DNA from: Microaerobacter geothermalis
GTDB taxonomy: Bacteria; Bacillota; Bacilli; DSM-22679
Reading direction: 5' to 3'
NCBI RefSeq assembly: GCF_021608135.1
Contig: NZ_JAKIHL010000005.1
Span: 1 to 64,000, forward strand
DNA: 64,000 nucleotides
Shown: positions 50,239-58,400 of the stretch, in pieces
Position numbering within the stretch: the stretch's first letter is position 1
Layout of the letters: every line of letters starts with the position of its first letter
Program-made: the position numbers and the translations under genes
The notes under the pieces: generated by a model
The model's input: the letters and a program-made list of their open reading frames with translations, nothing else
Told to the model about the DNA's origin: nothing
Database searches by the model: none

Positions 50239-50997
50239 ATGAGTGAACAACAAAAAAATCGTGAAAGCACTCGACCTGCTGTAAAACCATCAAAATGGAG
50301 ACGTTTCCTGCGAAACAAATGGACTTTCCCGGTGATTTATTTGGCAGCAGCTGGACTTATACTTGCGTTCATTCTGTGGTACCAGGATCCCAACGATTTG
50401 GCCATAGATAAGAACGAATTGGGCCTGGAAGGCATTGAATATTCGGAAAATGCCCCGGGAACCACAGAGGATAGCACAACCTTTGAAACGGCTGATACTG
50501 AAGAGTCTGTCGCGGTGACAGGTACCAAGGAACAGATGATTTGGCCAGTGGATCCGGATGCTGACGTGGATATTACCATGAACTACTTTGATCAGGGAGC
50601 CAGCGAAGAAGTACAAGCCTCTGCATTGGTAAAGTATGAAGACACCTACTGGCCCCATACGGGAGTGGACATTGCCGCATTAGACGGAAAGCCGTTTAAT
50701 GTGGTAGCGGCCCTTAGCGGTGAAGTGATCCAGGTAGAGCAAAGTCCTACCGTTGGCAACCTGGTGGAGATAGATCATGGAGATGGCCTGGTTACCGTCT
50801 ACCAAAGTCTTGATGAAGTCAAGGTGAAGGAAAAGGATCAGGTCACCCAGGGAGATCCCATTGGAGTAGCAGGAAGAAATATCTTTGAAAAAGATGCCGG
50901 AGTTCATCTTCATTTTGAGGTTCGCAAGGATGGAAACGCCGTGTCCCCTGACTCCTATTTAGGCGGTCCGGATACACAAGAGCAAGTAGCACAGTAA
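50239..50997 (+). CDS. spoIIQ: Stage II sporulation protein Q (M23/LytM domain)
   Basis: Forespore membrane protein that meets SpoIIIAH from the mother cell to form the channel between the two cells. The 252-residue protein has one membrane segment (about 30-47), a charged acidic linker and an M23 metallopeptidase domain. All metal ligands appear intact: H140 and D144 (HTGVD) and H225 with H223 (HLH). In B. subtilis SpoIIQ one ligand is lost, so this one may still be active. It sits before spoIIID as in B. subtilis. Confidence 0.92.
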   Translation: MSEQQKNRESTRPAVKPSKWRRFLRNKWTFPVIYLAAAGLILAFILWYQDPNDLAIDKNELGLEGIEYSENAPGTTEDSTTFETADTEESVAVTGTKEQMIWPVDPDADVDITMNYFDQGASEEVQASALVKYEDTYWPHTGVDIAALDGKPFNVVAALSGEVIQVEQSPTVGNLVEIDHGDGLVTVYQSLDEVKVKEKDQVTQGDPIGVAGRNIFEKDAGVHLHFEVRKDGNAVSPDSYLGGPDTQEQVAQ

Positions 50998-51012
50998 AAT
51001 AATCATTAGCGT

Positions 51013-51045
51013 AAGGAAGCCTTATTTTTCGGCTTCCTTTTTTTG
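51013..51045 (+). terminator. Terminator after spoIIQ
   Basis: GGAAGCC / GGCTTCC stem with a nine-base T-rich loop followed by TTTTTTT. Confidence 0.9.
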
Positions 51046-51129
51046 TTCATTCCATAATTCTTCACGAGCTAAGTTATCCCCTCAACAAAAAAATCTGTAC
51101 CGAATTAGCTTGTCAGGCTTGTAATTGTA

Positions 51130-51158
51130 GAATATATACCTCCCACCATCAATATAAT
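51130..51158 (+). promoter_or_regulatory. Possible sigma-E promoter of spoIIID
   Basis: GAATAT, a 15-base spacer and AATATAAT weakly match sigma-E elements. spoIIID is a sigma-E gene in B. subtilis. The match is not strong. Confidence 0.35.
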
Positions 51159-51194
51159 GTACCAGACTATTTCTTTAATAGGGAGGCGAGGGGA

Positions 51195-51491
51195 GTGCAC
51201 GATTACATCAAAGAACGGACAATGAAAATAGGCCGGTACATCGTGGAAACCCGAAATACCGTCCGTACCATTGCAAAAGAATTTGGTGTATCCAAAAGCA
51301 CCGTACACAAAGATTTGACAGAACGACTGCCCGAAATCAATCCGGAATTGGCCAACCAGGTGAAAGAAATCCTTGAATACCACAAATCCATTCGCCACTT
51401 AAGGGGAGGAGAAGCCACCAAGAAAAAGTACCGCAACTCCATAAAGACCAATGGGCAAGGGGAATTGGCAGAAAACCGGGCAGATGCATAA
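51195..51491 (+). CDS. spoIIID: Sporulation transcription factor SpoIIID
   Basis: Mother-cell DNA-binding protein that both activates and represses many sigma-E genes. The 98-residue protein contains the helix-turn-helix RTIAKEFGVSKSTVHKDLTE and the second basic helix RGGEATKKKY near the end. It is slightly longer at the C terminus than the 93-residue B. subtilis protein. The GTG start is 8 bases from GGGAGG. Confidence 0.97.
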   Translation: MHDYIKERTMKIGRYIVETRNTVRTIAKEFGVSKSTVHKDLTERLPEINPELANQVKEILEYHKSIRHLRGGEATKKKYRNSIKTNGQGELAENRADA

Positions 51492-51609
51492 ATGTTGAAA
51501 TGATGTCCAAAATTTATTGAACCATGAAAAGGATATCCTTGATTCGTATAGAATAGAGAAAAAGGGCAGAAATGTTCGGAAATCTATAACGAAGCAGGGA
51601 GGAGCATGG

Positions 51610-52617
51610 ATGTTTAGCAAGGATATCGGAATCGACCTCGGGACAGCAAACGTACTCATTTATGTAAAAGACAGGGGCGTTGTTTTAAATGAACCTTCAG
51701 TAGTGGCCATAGACACCAATACCAACAAGGTGCTGGCAGTAGGAGAGGAAGCGCGGAGAATGCTGGGGAGGACGCCAGGCAATATTATCGCCATCCGCCC
51801 TTTAAGGGATGGCGTGATCGCAGACTTTGAAATTACCGAAACCATGTTGAAGCATTTCATCGCCAAAATTGGGGTGAAAACGTTATTTGGCAGACCACGC
51901 ATTCTTATTTGCACTCCAACCAATATTACCTCAGTGGAACAGAAGGCCATAAGGGAAGCAGCAGAACGAAGTGGAGCGAAACAGGTCTTTTTAGAAGAAG
52001 AACCAAAGGTTGCAGCCATCGGAGCCGGAATGGACATCTATCAGCCGAGCGGAAACATGGTGATTGATATTGGCGGTGGAACGACGGATATCGCAGTTTT
52101 ATCCATGGGAGATATCGTCACCGCCTCTTCTATTAAGGTGGCCGGGGACAAGTTTGATGGAGCCATTATTCAATACATAAAGCGAAAATATAAACTCCTC
52201 ATTGGAGAAAGAACGGCAGAGGATATCAAGACCAGTATTGGAACCGTTTTCCCGGGGGGGAGAAATGAAGAGATGGATATTCGGGGAAGGGATATGGTGA
52301 GCGGACTCCCCCAAACCATCACCGTAAAATCCTCCGAGGTGATGGAAGCCCTGGAAGAAGCGATTTCATCTGTAATACTGGCTGCCAGAGGGGTATTGGA
52401 ACGGACGCCACCCGAACTGTCTGCCGATATCATTGACAAAGGCGTGATCCTTACTGGGGGTGGCGCTCTCCTCCATGGCTTGGATCAGCTATTGATGCAG
52501 GAGTTGAAGGTTCCGGTATTTATTTCTGATGATCCCATGAGTTGTGTAGCCAGGGGAACGGGATTGATGCTTGAACATCTGGATCGGGCCCCCAAGCAGA
52601 AGAGAAAAAAAGCGTAA
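51610..52617 (+). CDS. mbl: Rod-shape actin-like protein Mbl
   Basis: Actin-like filament protein that guides lateral wall synthesis. The 335-residue protein has the phosphate loops GIDLGTANVLIYVKDRG and IDIGGGTTDIAV, and ILTGGGALLHGLD in the adenosine site. Position after spoIIID and before flhO identifies it as Mbl, not MreB. The ATG follows AGGGAGGAG; an upstream in-frame start would add 31 residues absent from the family. Confidence 0.94.
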   Translation: MFSKDIGIDLGTANVLIYVKDRGVVLNEPSVVAIDTNTNKVLAVGEEARRMLGRTPGNIIAIRPLRDGVIADFEITETMLKHFIAKIGVKTLFGRPRILICTPTNITSVEQKAIREAAERSGAKQVFLEEEPKVAAIGAGMDIYQPSGNMVIDIGGGTTDIAVLSMGDIVTASSIKVAGDKFDGAIIQYIKRKYKLLIGERTAEDIKTSIGTVFPGGRNEEMDIRGRDMVSGLPQTITVKSSEVMEALEEAISSVILAARGVLERTPPELSADIIDKGVILTGGGALLHGLDQLLMQELKVPVFISDDPMSCVARGTGLMLEHLDRAPKQKRKKA

Positions 52618-52700
52618 GGTTAGTTGACCCACAATGATCATTTGTGGGTTTTTGATTGGACTTAAGATTTTTGGTTGAATTGCCGATAGGATAAATATAA

Positions 52701-52895
52701 GTAGTTAAGATTTACACGTACATCGAGTTGAGTTCGAAAAGAAAAGTTTTCACTGTACGTTCGATTGCCAAATAGCGAAGCCCTCAAAACATCAGGGATA
52801 ATTCAACGATGGAGACAGTTGAGGTCTTGTTTTCGCTATTCGGTAATCTCACTTAGAACGAACTCAAAAGATGTACTTAGCAAATCTTTAACTAC
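52701..52895 (+). repeat. R1 repeat, long copy 2 (structured intergenic element)
   Basis: 195 bp bounded by GTAGTTAAGATTT and AAATCTTTAACTAC. It aligns end to end with the minus strand of 501-697. The central hairpin (52771-52840) has arms AATAGCGAA and TTCGCTATT plus GCCCTCAA/TTGAGG, and a loop with CATC, GGG, TAATTC and GATGGAG shared with copy 1. It fills most of the gap between mbl and flhO. Confidence 0.8.
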
Positions 52896-52925
52896 CTAAA
52901 GAATACAGTGATGTGGTGATAATAA

Positions 52926-53780
52926 ATGATTCGTGGATTATATACGGCTGCTTCCGGGATGATCGCTCTGCAGCGCAGGCAGGAAGTATTGACAAACAAT
53001 ATTGCCAATGTAAATACACCGGGGTTTAAAGCGGATAACTCCGTGATGAGGTCCTTTCCTGAAATGCTGATCCAACGCATCCGGGATAACCAAACGGTTC
53101 CTTTATCCAACCGAACTTTGACGGTTGGGCAAGCTGCATTATTGGGAAGGATGAACACCGGGGTGTATCTGCAGGAAACGATTCCCCAGTTTACGCAGGG
53201 GGATTTGTTGAATACCGGCAACGAATTGGATTTCGCCATTTATGATGACGCACTCCCTGTTGATCCCGATACCGGAGTGAAGCCAAAGGTGTTTTTTGCG
53301 GTTCAAGACAGGGAAGGTAATATCCGCTATACCCGCAACGGGCGCTTTACCATAGATGGAGCGGGGCAGCTGGTAACATCGGAAGGGAATCTGGTATTGG
53401 ATGAATTGAACCAGCCCATTCTCATTGGGGACCAGCCCTTCAAGGTAGGGGATGATGGTTTGGTCACAATCAATCCGGATGGGGATAATCCGCAGGTACC
53501 CGTCATGCTGAATTTGGTGATGGTCAATAACCCTTACTCTTTGGTGAAAGAAGGAAATGGCCTATATCGTTGGGAAGGGCAGCAGGCCCTGCAACCATTA
53601 GCCCAGGGACAACTGCCGGTTCAGATTAAACAGGGCTTTATTGAAGGCTCCAATGTAGATGCCACCAAGAGCATGGCAGAGATGATTGAAACCGTCCGGG
53701 CTTTCGAAGCCAACCAGAAGGTGATTCAGGCCTATGACCGAAGCCTGGAAAAAGCGGTAAATGAAATTGGCAGGGTATAG
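52926..53780 (+). CDS. flhO: Flagellar hook-basal body protein FlhO
   Basis: Part of the flagellar rod, made in the FlgG/FlgF family. The 284-residue protein starts with the rod signature GLYTAASGMIALQRRQEVLTNN, then IANVNTPGFK, and ends with SMAEMIETVRAFEANQKVIQAYD, the paired helices that pack the rod. It is followed by a second family member. Confidence 0.93.
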   Translation: MIRGLYTAASGMIALQRRQEVLTNNIANVNTPGFKADNSVMRSFPEMLIQRIRDNQTVPLSNRTLTVGQAALLGRMNTGVYLQETIPQFTQGDLLNTGNELDFAIYDDALPVDPDTGVKPKVFFAVQDREGNIRYTRNGRFTIDGAGQLVTSEGNLVLDELNQPILIGDQPFKVGDDGLVTINPDGDNPQVPVMLNLVMVNNPYSLVKEGNGLYRWEGQQALQPLAQGQLPVQIKQGFIEGSNVDATKSMAEMIETVRAFEANQKVIQAYDRSLEKAVNEIGRV

Positions 53781-53782
53781 AT

Positions 53783-53818
53783 ATAGAACTCAAAAACTGT
53801 ACTTTATAAATCTTTTTC
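53783..53818 (+). repeat. R1 repeat, solo right end
   Basis: GAACTCAAAAACTGTACTTT, then ATAAATCTTT, aligns with the right end of the long copy 0.9 kb upstream (GAACTCAAAAGATGTACTTA, then GCAAATCTTT). The left part is missing. Confidence 0.55.
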
Positions 53819-53871
53819 CATCCGTATACATAGTGGTATAATTAAAATATGGTTAAAAGCGAGTGAGTTGC

Positions 53872-54747
53872 ATGAACACTTCCTTAATCATTGCGACATC
53901 CGGTATGGATGCCTTACAAAAGAAGATTGACACCATTTCCAATAACATCGCCAATGTAAATACCATGGGATTTAAGAGGCGAGAAGCTTCCTTTTCTGAG
54001 CTATTGGCCAGACAGATGAACAACCAGCCCGATGAGCAACAGGAAGTGGGACGGAAAACTCCCCTTGGAATCCGCGTTGGTCAGGGCATGGGTCTGGCAG
54101 AGACGAGAATAGACCTGTCCCAAGGCCAGAGGATAGACACCAACAACCCCTTTGATCTGTATATTGAAGGCAATGCCTTTTTCCAGGTGGAAAGGGTACG
54201 CCTTGATGATCAGGGGAACGAAGTAAGGGAATTCCGCTTGACCAGAGACGGTTCCTTTAAACTGGTCCCCAATGATAACGGCAATCATTTTCTCGTTACC
54301 AGCCGGGGGGATTTCGTAACAGATAACTTCGGCTATCCCATTGAAATTCCTTTCCAATCGGAAGTTAATATTGACAAACAGGGCACCGTTACCATAAAAA
54401 GACCAGATTCCGATCAATGGGAGCAGGTGGGGCAGATCGGCTTATACCGTTTGCAAACCATCACTCCACAACAATTAATTGAAGCGGGAGACAATCAATA
54501 TACCATTCCCGTGGATCAGATTGATCCCAATGGAGCATGGGGGGACTTTGTTCAGGCCGTTGATTTTGCCAATTTACAACCCAATGAATCCTATGGATTA
54601 GTACAAGGGGCGTTGGAATCCTCCAATGTGGATCTCACCAAAGAAATGACAGAACTGATTTCGGCCCAGCGGGCTTTCCAACTAAACAGCCGGGCCGTCA
54701 TTACTGCGGATCAAATGATGACCATGGTAAACAACTTACGGGGGTAA
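53872..54747 (+). CDS. flhP: Flagellar hook-basal body protein FlhP
   Basis: Second rod protein of the pair, 291 residues. It has ATSGMDALQKKIDTISNN and IANVNTMGFKRREA at the start and LTKEMTELISAQRAFQLNSR at the end. The ATG is preferred to a GTG nine bases earlier because of spacing to GAGTGAG. An extended -10 match TGGTATAAT lies 30 bases upstream. The gene ends 6 bases before the next small one. Confidence 0.92.
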   Translation: MNTSLIIATSGMDALQKKIDTISNNIANVNTMGFKRREASFSELLARQMNNQPDEQQEVGRKTPLGIRVGQGMGLAETRIDLSQGQRIDTNNPFDLYIEGNAFFQVERVRLDDQGNEVREFRLTRDGSFKLVPNDNGNHFLVTSRGDFVTDNFGYPIEIPFQSEVNIDKQGTVTIKRPDSDQWEQVGQIGLYRLQTITPQQLIEAGDNQYTIPVDQIDPNGAWGDFVQAVDFANLQPNESYGLVQGALESSNVDLTKEMTELISAQRAFQLNSRAVITADQMMTMVNNLRG

Positions 54748-54753
54748 ATCTTC

Positions 54754-55035
54754 ATGAACCAATATACCGACAGGCATAAGGCAAGAACTGCCGCATCCGT
54801 TCATGCCACACAAGCCGATACAAAAGCCAAAACCAAAGCAAAAAGAAAGAAACGAAGGGGCAGCTCAACGGCAAAGGTGGGGCTATCCGTCCTCATATCC
54901 GTTCTATTGGTCATTTCATTATTCGCCGGATTGATTGTAGGATATAACGTCATTGGCAACCAACCGGCAGGAGAAGTGTTTAACCCTTCCACCTGGAAGC
55001 ATATGATCGATCTCGTCTTTGCAAAGGGCAGCTAA
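54754..55035 (+). CDS. Small membrane protein of EpuA type (often misnamed RNA polymerase beta subunit)
   Basis: Protein of 93 residues: a basic, Lys-rich N-terminal stretch (about 1-40), one membrane segment (about 43-66) and the closing motif NPSTWKHMIDLVF, typical of the EpuA family. These are often labelled as DNA-directed RNA polymerase subunit beta by mistake. Function unknown. It follows flhP after 6 bases and is probably co-transcribed. Confidence 0.8.
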   Translation: MNQYTDRHKARTAASVHATQADTKAKTKAKRKKRRGSSTAKVGLSVLISVLLVISLFAGLIVGYNVIGNQPAGEVFNPSTWKHMIDLVFAKGS

Positions 55036-55049
55036 CGATAAAGAAGACT

Positions 55050-55085
55050 TAATTCAGATGGAGTTCTTAACTCCACCTGAATTTT
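55050..55085 (+). terminator. Terminator after EpuA-type gene
   Basis: AATTCAG / CTGAATT and GGAGTT / AACTCC nested arms, then TTTTAG. Confidence 0.75.
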
Positions 55086-55094
55086 AGTCGCACT

Positions 55095-55162
55095 TATTTC
55101 GAGGATGTAGTGATTGACTCCCGCTTATTGAAGCGGGAGTCTTAGCAATACACCGAAGATAA
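55095..55162 (+). mobile_element. Possible IS200/IS605-type right-end remnant
   Basis: A subterminal hairpin GACTCCCGCTT / AAGCGGGAGTC precedes a 25-base segment repeated in inverse orientation at 4775-4799. Such hairpins followed by a short conserved tail mark the right ends of IS200/IS605-type transposons, where the TnpB guide RNA ends. No transposase or tnpB was found beside either copy. The family is a guess. Confidence 0.4.
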
Positions 55163-55198
55163 GCTGTCTTTTTTTCAAATCTATCCATCATCTAAAAA

Positions 55199-55235
55199 GA
55201 GCATCCCGTCATGAAAGATGGGATGCTCCTTTATG
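55199..55235 (+). terminator. Hairpin, probable terminator
   Basis: GAGCATCCC / GGGATGCTC stem with a 12-base loop that has further pairing (GTC/GAT), then CTTTAT. It ends no obvious gene, so it may belong to the remnant upstream. The rest of the gap to the next frame shows no gene. Confidence 0.55.
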
Positions 55236-55358
55236 TGAACCCTAACCACTCGAGTGAGAAAGGGACATTTATAGTTTGGCAAAGAAACGGGAAGATATGC
55301 AAAGGAATCTGTTCATTAGAGAAATCTGCAGAGCTTTAGTGAAATGGGGGGTCAATCA

Positions 55359-55614
55359 ATGAATCAAGAATTACTGGACACTTTCCGTCAAATGTTAAAG
55401 GAAGAATTAAGTCCAATCAACATCAGATTAACTAAAATTGAGTCAGATTATCGATGAGTTAAACGAAAGATTAACGAAACTTGAAGCAAACATGTCTGAG
55501 ACAAATGAGAGATTAACGAAGCTTGAATCAAACATGTCCGAAGTAAAAGGAACACTTATGAGAATTAAGGAAGGTCAACCTGCTGCCAAAATTTTATCTT
55601 TACTCTATCGATAA
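55359..55614 (+). pseudogene. Frameshifted coiled-coil protein gene
   Basis: An ATG opens MNQELLDTFRQMLKEELSPI and runs to a TGA after 32 codons. In another frame the same coiled-coil pattern continues at once: QIIDELNERLTKLEANMSE, then a repeat TNERLTKLESNMSE and a tail ending LLYR. Together they look like one small coiled-coil protein of the kind common in Bacillales, broken by an indel near 55440-55455. Whether it is a real mutation or a sequencing error cannot be told. Confidence 0.6.
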
Positions 55615-55649
55615 GTAAAGATAAAATAAAAAGTAAAGGCGGTGACTTT

Positions 55650-55943
55650 ATGAAAAATACGGAGCATCTACAACCAATGTCGGTTCCTGATATATCTGCT
55701 GTATCGACGATCTCCAAGAAAGGTCAAATAACAATCCCGGTTAAGATAAGGGAATATATACACGCGGATATAGGTGATCAAATTCAATTCGTATTAAATG
55801 AGGCAGGTGAGGTTGTGGTAAAGGTTATAAAACCTGACTCATTATTATCCTTATTCGGATCTATGCCACCAAGAGGAGAAAGGGAAAACAAAACTTGGGA
55901 GGAAATTAGACAGCAAGCTAGGGATGAAATGGTGGAAGAGTAA
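55650..55943 (+). CDS. AbrB/SpoVT-family antitoxin
   Basis: DNA-binding antitoxin of 97 residues. The AbrB swapped-hairpin domain is seen in STISKKGQITIPVKIREYI and GDQIQFVLNEAGEVVV; the tail (PPRGERENKTWEEIRQQARD) would bind the toxin. The stop overlaps the toxin start by one base. It probably represses its own operon. Confidence 0.85.
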   Translation: MKNTEHLQPMSVPDISAVSTISKKGQITIPVKIREYIHADIGDQIQFVLNEAGEVVVKVIKPDSLLSLFGSMPPRGERENKTWEEIRQQARDEMVEE

Positions 55944-56395
55944 TGAAAAGGGTTGAAGATCATATGGAGCATTTTTTCTTGGATGCAAATATAATCATTA
56001 GATTCCTGGCAAACGATGATCAAAACCAGTCTCCTATTGCTTACAGCTTATTTGAAAAAGCTACCAAAGGTGAAGTGGTGCTGCATCTTTCACCTATGAT
56101 TGTAGCGGAGTGTTCGTGGGTACTGCAATCTAAACGATACGGCTACTCTAAAATAGAGATTGCTGAACGATTGCTAGTATTAATTCAAGCTAAGGGAATT
56201 AAGGCGGAGGAAAAAGAGATTTTAATTCAATCTTTGAAATACTATAGTGAACTCAATGTTGATTTTATCGATGCGTACTTAGCCGTCTACTCGAAAGTAA
56301 GTGATGTTAGGAAAGTGATCACGTGGAATAAAAAACACTTTAAAAAATTAGATGTTGAGGTTTATTCACCAAAAGAAATTGTGTTTGGGGAATGA
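55943..56395 (+). CDS. PIN-domain toxin (VapC type)
   Basis: Probable ribonuclease toxin of 150 residues. PIN acidic residues are D14 in FLDANII, the glutamate in VAECSWVL and the aspartates in DFIDAYLA. An ATG seven codons downstream (MEHFFLDA) is an alternative start. With the AbrB-type antitoxin it forms a VapBC pair in a small accessory patch between the flagellar genes and fabZ. Confidence 0.88.
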   Translation: MKRVEDHMEHFFLDANIIIRFLANDDQNQSPIAYSLFEKATKGEVVLHLSPMIVAECSWVLQSKRYGYSKIEIAERLLVLIQAKGIKAEEKEILIQSLKYYSELNVDFIDAYLAVYSKVSDVRKVITWNKKHFKKLDVEVYSPKEIVFGE

Positions 56396-56434
56396 ATAAA
56401 CCTTTGACATAATAAATCACAATGATGTCTAATT

Positions 56435-56474
56435 TGGGGCTGTTGGTTTATGCCAACAGTCCGGCTTTTTTTTA
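56435..56474 (+). terminator. Terminator after the PIN toxin gene
   Basis: CTGTTGG / CCAACAG stem with a TTTATG loop, followed by TCCGGCTTTTTTTT. Confidence 0.75.
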
Positions 56475-56623
56475 TTAGAAATCAAAGGATTGGATGAATG
56501 GGTAATCTATATTAAAATGGGACTTGAACATTTGATGCTATTTACAAAAAATTTGTCTTCATACTTAGCGTTAATGTGGTAAAATGTAAGAAACTGTTTG
56601 TTATTGGAGGTTCTTGCAGAGAT

Positions 56624-57052
56624 ATGTTGGATATTCGCCAAATACAAGAAATCATCCCCCACCGCTATCCTTTTTTACTGGTGGATAAAATTACCGAACT
56701 AGAAGAAGGTAAGAGAGCCGTGGGACTAAAAAATGTCACCATGAACGAACCTTTTTTTCAGGGACATTTTCCAGAGTATCCGGTCATGCCCGGAGTACTG
56801 ATAGTAGAAGCGTTGGCGCAAGTGGGAGCAGTTGCCATCTTACATAAAGAAGAAAACAGAGGTCGCCTTGCCTTCTTTGCCGGAATCGACAAATTCCGCT
56901 TTAAAGAACAGGTAAAGCCGGGGGACACTTTGATTTTGGAAGTGGAAATTACTCGTTTAAAGGGGCCTATCGGTAAAGGACAAGCTACAGCTAAAGTGGG
57001 AGATAAGGTTGTAGCTGAAGGGGAATTGATGTTTGCTTTAGGAAATAAGTAG
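56624..57052 (+). CDS. fabZ: 3-hydroxyacyl-ACP dehydratase FabZ
   Basis: Removes water from 3-hydroxyacyl-ACP in each cycle of fatty acid elongation. The 142-residue protein has the catalytic histidine H48 in [14 protein letters not shown] and glutamate E62 in [10 protein letters not shown]. It starts [20 protein letters not shown] as usual. The ribosome site GGAGG is rather far (13 bases) from the ATG; a longer in-frame start has no better site. It follows the flh region as in B. subtilis. Confidence 0.95.
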   Translation: MLDIRQIQEIIPHRYPFLLVDKITELEEGKRAVGLKNVTMNEPFFQGHFPEYPVMPGVLIVEALAQVGAVAILHKEENRGRLAFFAGIDKFRFKEQVKPGDTLILEVEITRLKGPIGKGQATAKVGDKVVAEGELMFALGNK

Positions 57053-57187
57053 GAGAAGTTCATATTGAAATACACAAAAAATAATCAGTGATTCAAGTGA
57101 TATATAGGCGATAACTCCTTGCCTGTAAAAATAATTATTAAATATTACATACTTCGATGACTTCATCTTGATATTGGAGGTAAGAGA

Positions 57188-58372
57188 ATGACAACAAATT
57201 TAATAGAAAGATATTCGACTATTGAGCCACATGGCGGCTTTTTGGTGAATAGAGAAGTGAAAGGAAAAGAAAGGGACGAGTTATTGGCTAAGGCTCAGAA
57301 TTTGGCTTCTCTTACTTTAACAGCTTGGAGCTTGTCAGACTTAGAACTGATTGCCATTGGCGGATTTAGTCCTTTGACCGGTTTTATGGGCAAAGAAGAT
57401 TATAACCATGTGATGAATGAAATTCGTTTGGCTAATGGATTGGTTTGGAGTATTCCTATTACATTGCCAGTATCACGCGAAGAAGCAGACTCGTTTGAAA
57501 TTGGACAAGATATTGCTCTTAAGGGTGAAGATGGTGTTATTTATGGACTGCTTCATCTAGAAGAGAAGTATACTTATGATAAAGTGCTTGAAGCAAAAAA
57601 GGTATATGGGACAACGGATGAAGCTCATCCTGGAGTAAAAAAAATCTATGAAAAAGGTGAGGTTTATCTGGCGGGGCCTATTACTTTGTTAAACCGTCCT
57701 GATCATGGTCAATTTAACGATTATTACAAAGATCCCGCAGAGACTCGTAAGATGTTTGCCGATCTCGGATGGAAGACGGTTGTTGGTTTTCAGACCCGTA
57801 ATCCGGTCCATCGTGCCCATGAATATATTCAAAAGTGTGCCCTTGAGATCGTGGATGGATTGTTGTTAAATCCACTCGTAGGAGAAACGAAATCAGATGA
57901 TATCCCAGCAGATATCCGTATGGAGAGTTATCAGGTCATATTAAAGAATTATTATCCCCAAGATCGTGCAAGGTTAGTCATTTACCCTGCGGCCATGCGT
58001 TATGCTGGCCCAAGGGAAGCCATCTTTCATGCGTTAGTACGTAAAAATTACGGATGTACCCATTTTATTGTAGGTCGGGATCATGCAGGAGTTGGAGATT
58101 ATTATGGCACGTATGAAGCCCAGGAAATCTTTGATCAATTTAAGCCCGAAGAAATTGGAATACAAATATTGAAATTTGAACATAGCTTTTTCTGTAAAAA
58201 ATGTGGGAGCATGGGAACCCAAAAAACATGTCCTCATTCTAAAGAAGATCATTTGCATTTAAGTGGGACAAAGGTTCGCGAGATGCTGAGAAATGGAGAA
58301 GTACCACCTGCCGAATTTACTCGTCCTGAAGTAGCAGAGGTTTTAATCCGTGGGATGAGAGAACATAACTGA
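57188..58372 (+). CDS. sat: Sulfate adenylyltransferase (ATP sulfurylase)
   Basis: Makes adenosine 5'-phosphosulfate (APS) from sulfate and ATP. The 394-residue protein has [14 protein letters not shown] (ATP and sulfate site) and [17 protein letters not shown], and a zinc-binding insert [17 protein letters not shown]. Length is normal for the single-domain bacterial form. The ATG follows TTGGAGGT. It opens a run of genes for sulfate uptake, activation and PAP removal, with lower GC than the core genes to the left. Confidence 0.96.
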   Translation: MTTNLIERYSTIEPHGGFLVNREVKGKERDELLAKAQNLASLTLTAWSLSDLELIAIGGFSPLTGFMGKEDYNHVMNEIRLANGLVWSIPITLPVSREEADSFEIGQDIALKGEDGVIYGLLHLEEKYTYDKVLEAKKVYGTTDEAHPGVKKIYEKGEVYLAGPITLLNRPDHGQFNDYYKDPAETRKMFADLGWKTVVGFQTRNPVHRAHEYIQKCALEIVDGLLLNPLVGETKSDDIPADIRMESYQVILKNYYPQDRARLVIYPAAMRYAGPREAIFHALVRKNYGCTHFIVGRDHAGVGDYYGTYEAQEIFDQFKPEEIGIQILKFEHSFFCKKCGSMGTQKTCPHSKEDHLHLSGTKVREMLRNGEVPPAEFTRPEVAEVLIRGMREHN

Positions 58373-58400
58373 ACAAGTTCTGGAACTTAAGGAGTTATCT

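Noticed and set aside
57053-57187. Possible S-box or other riboswitch before sat
   Set aside because: Only a weak AGGC/GCCT hairpin was found, with no conserved riboswitch core and no terminator.
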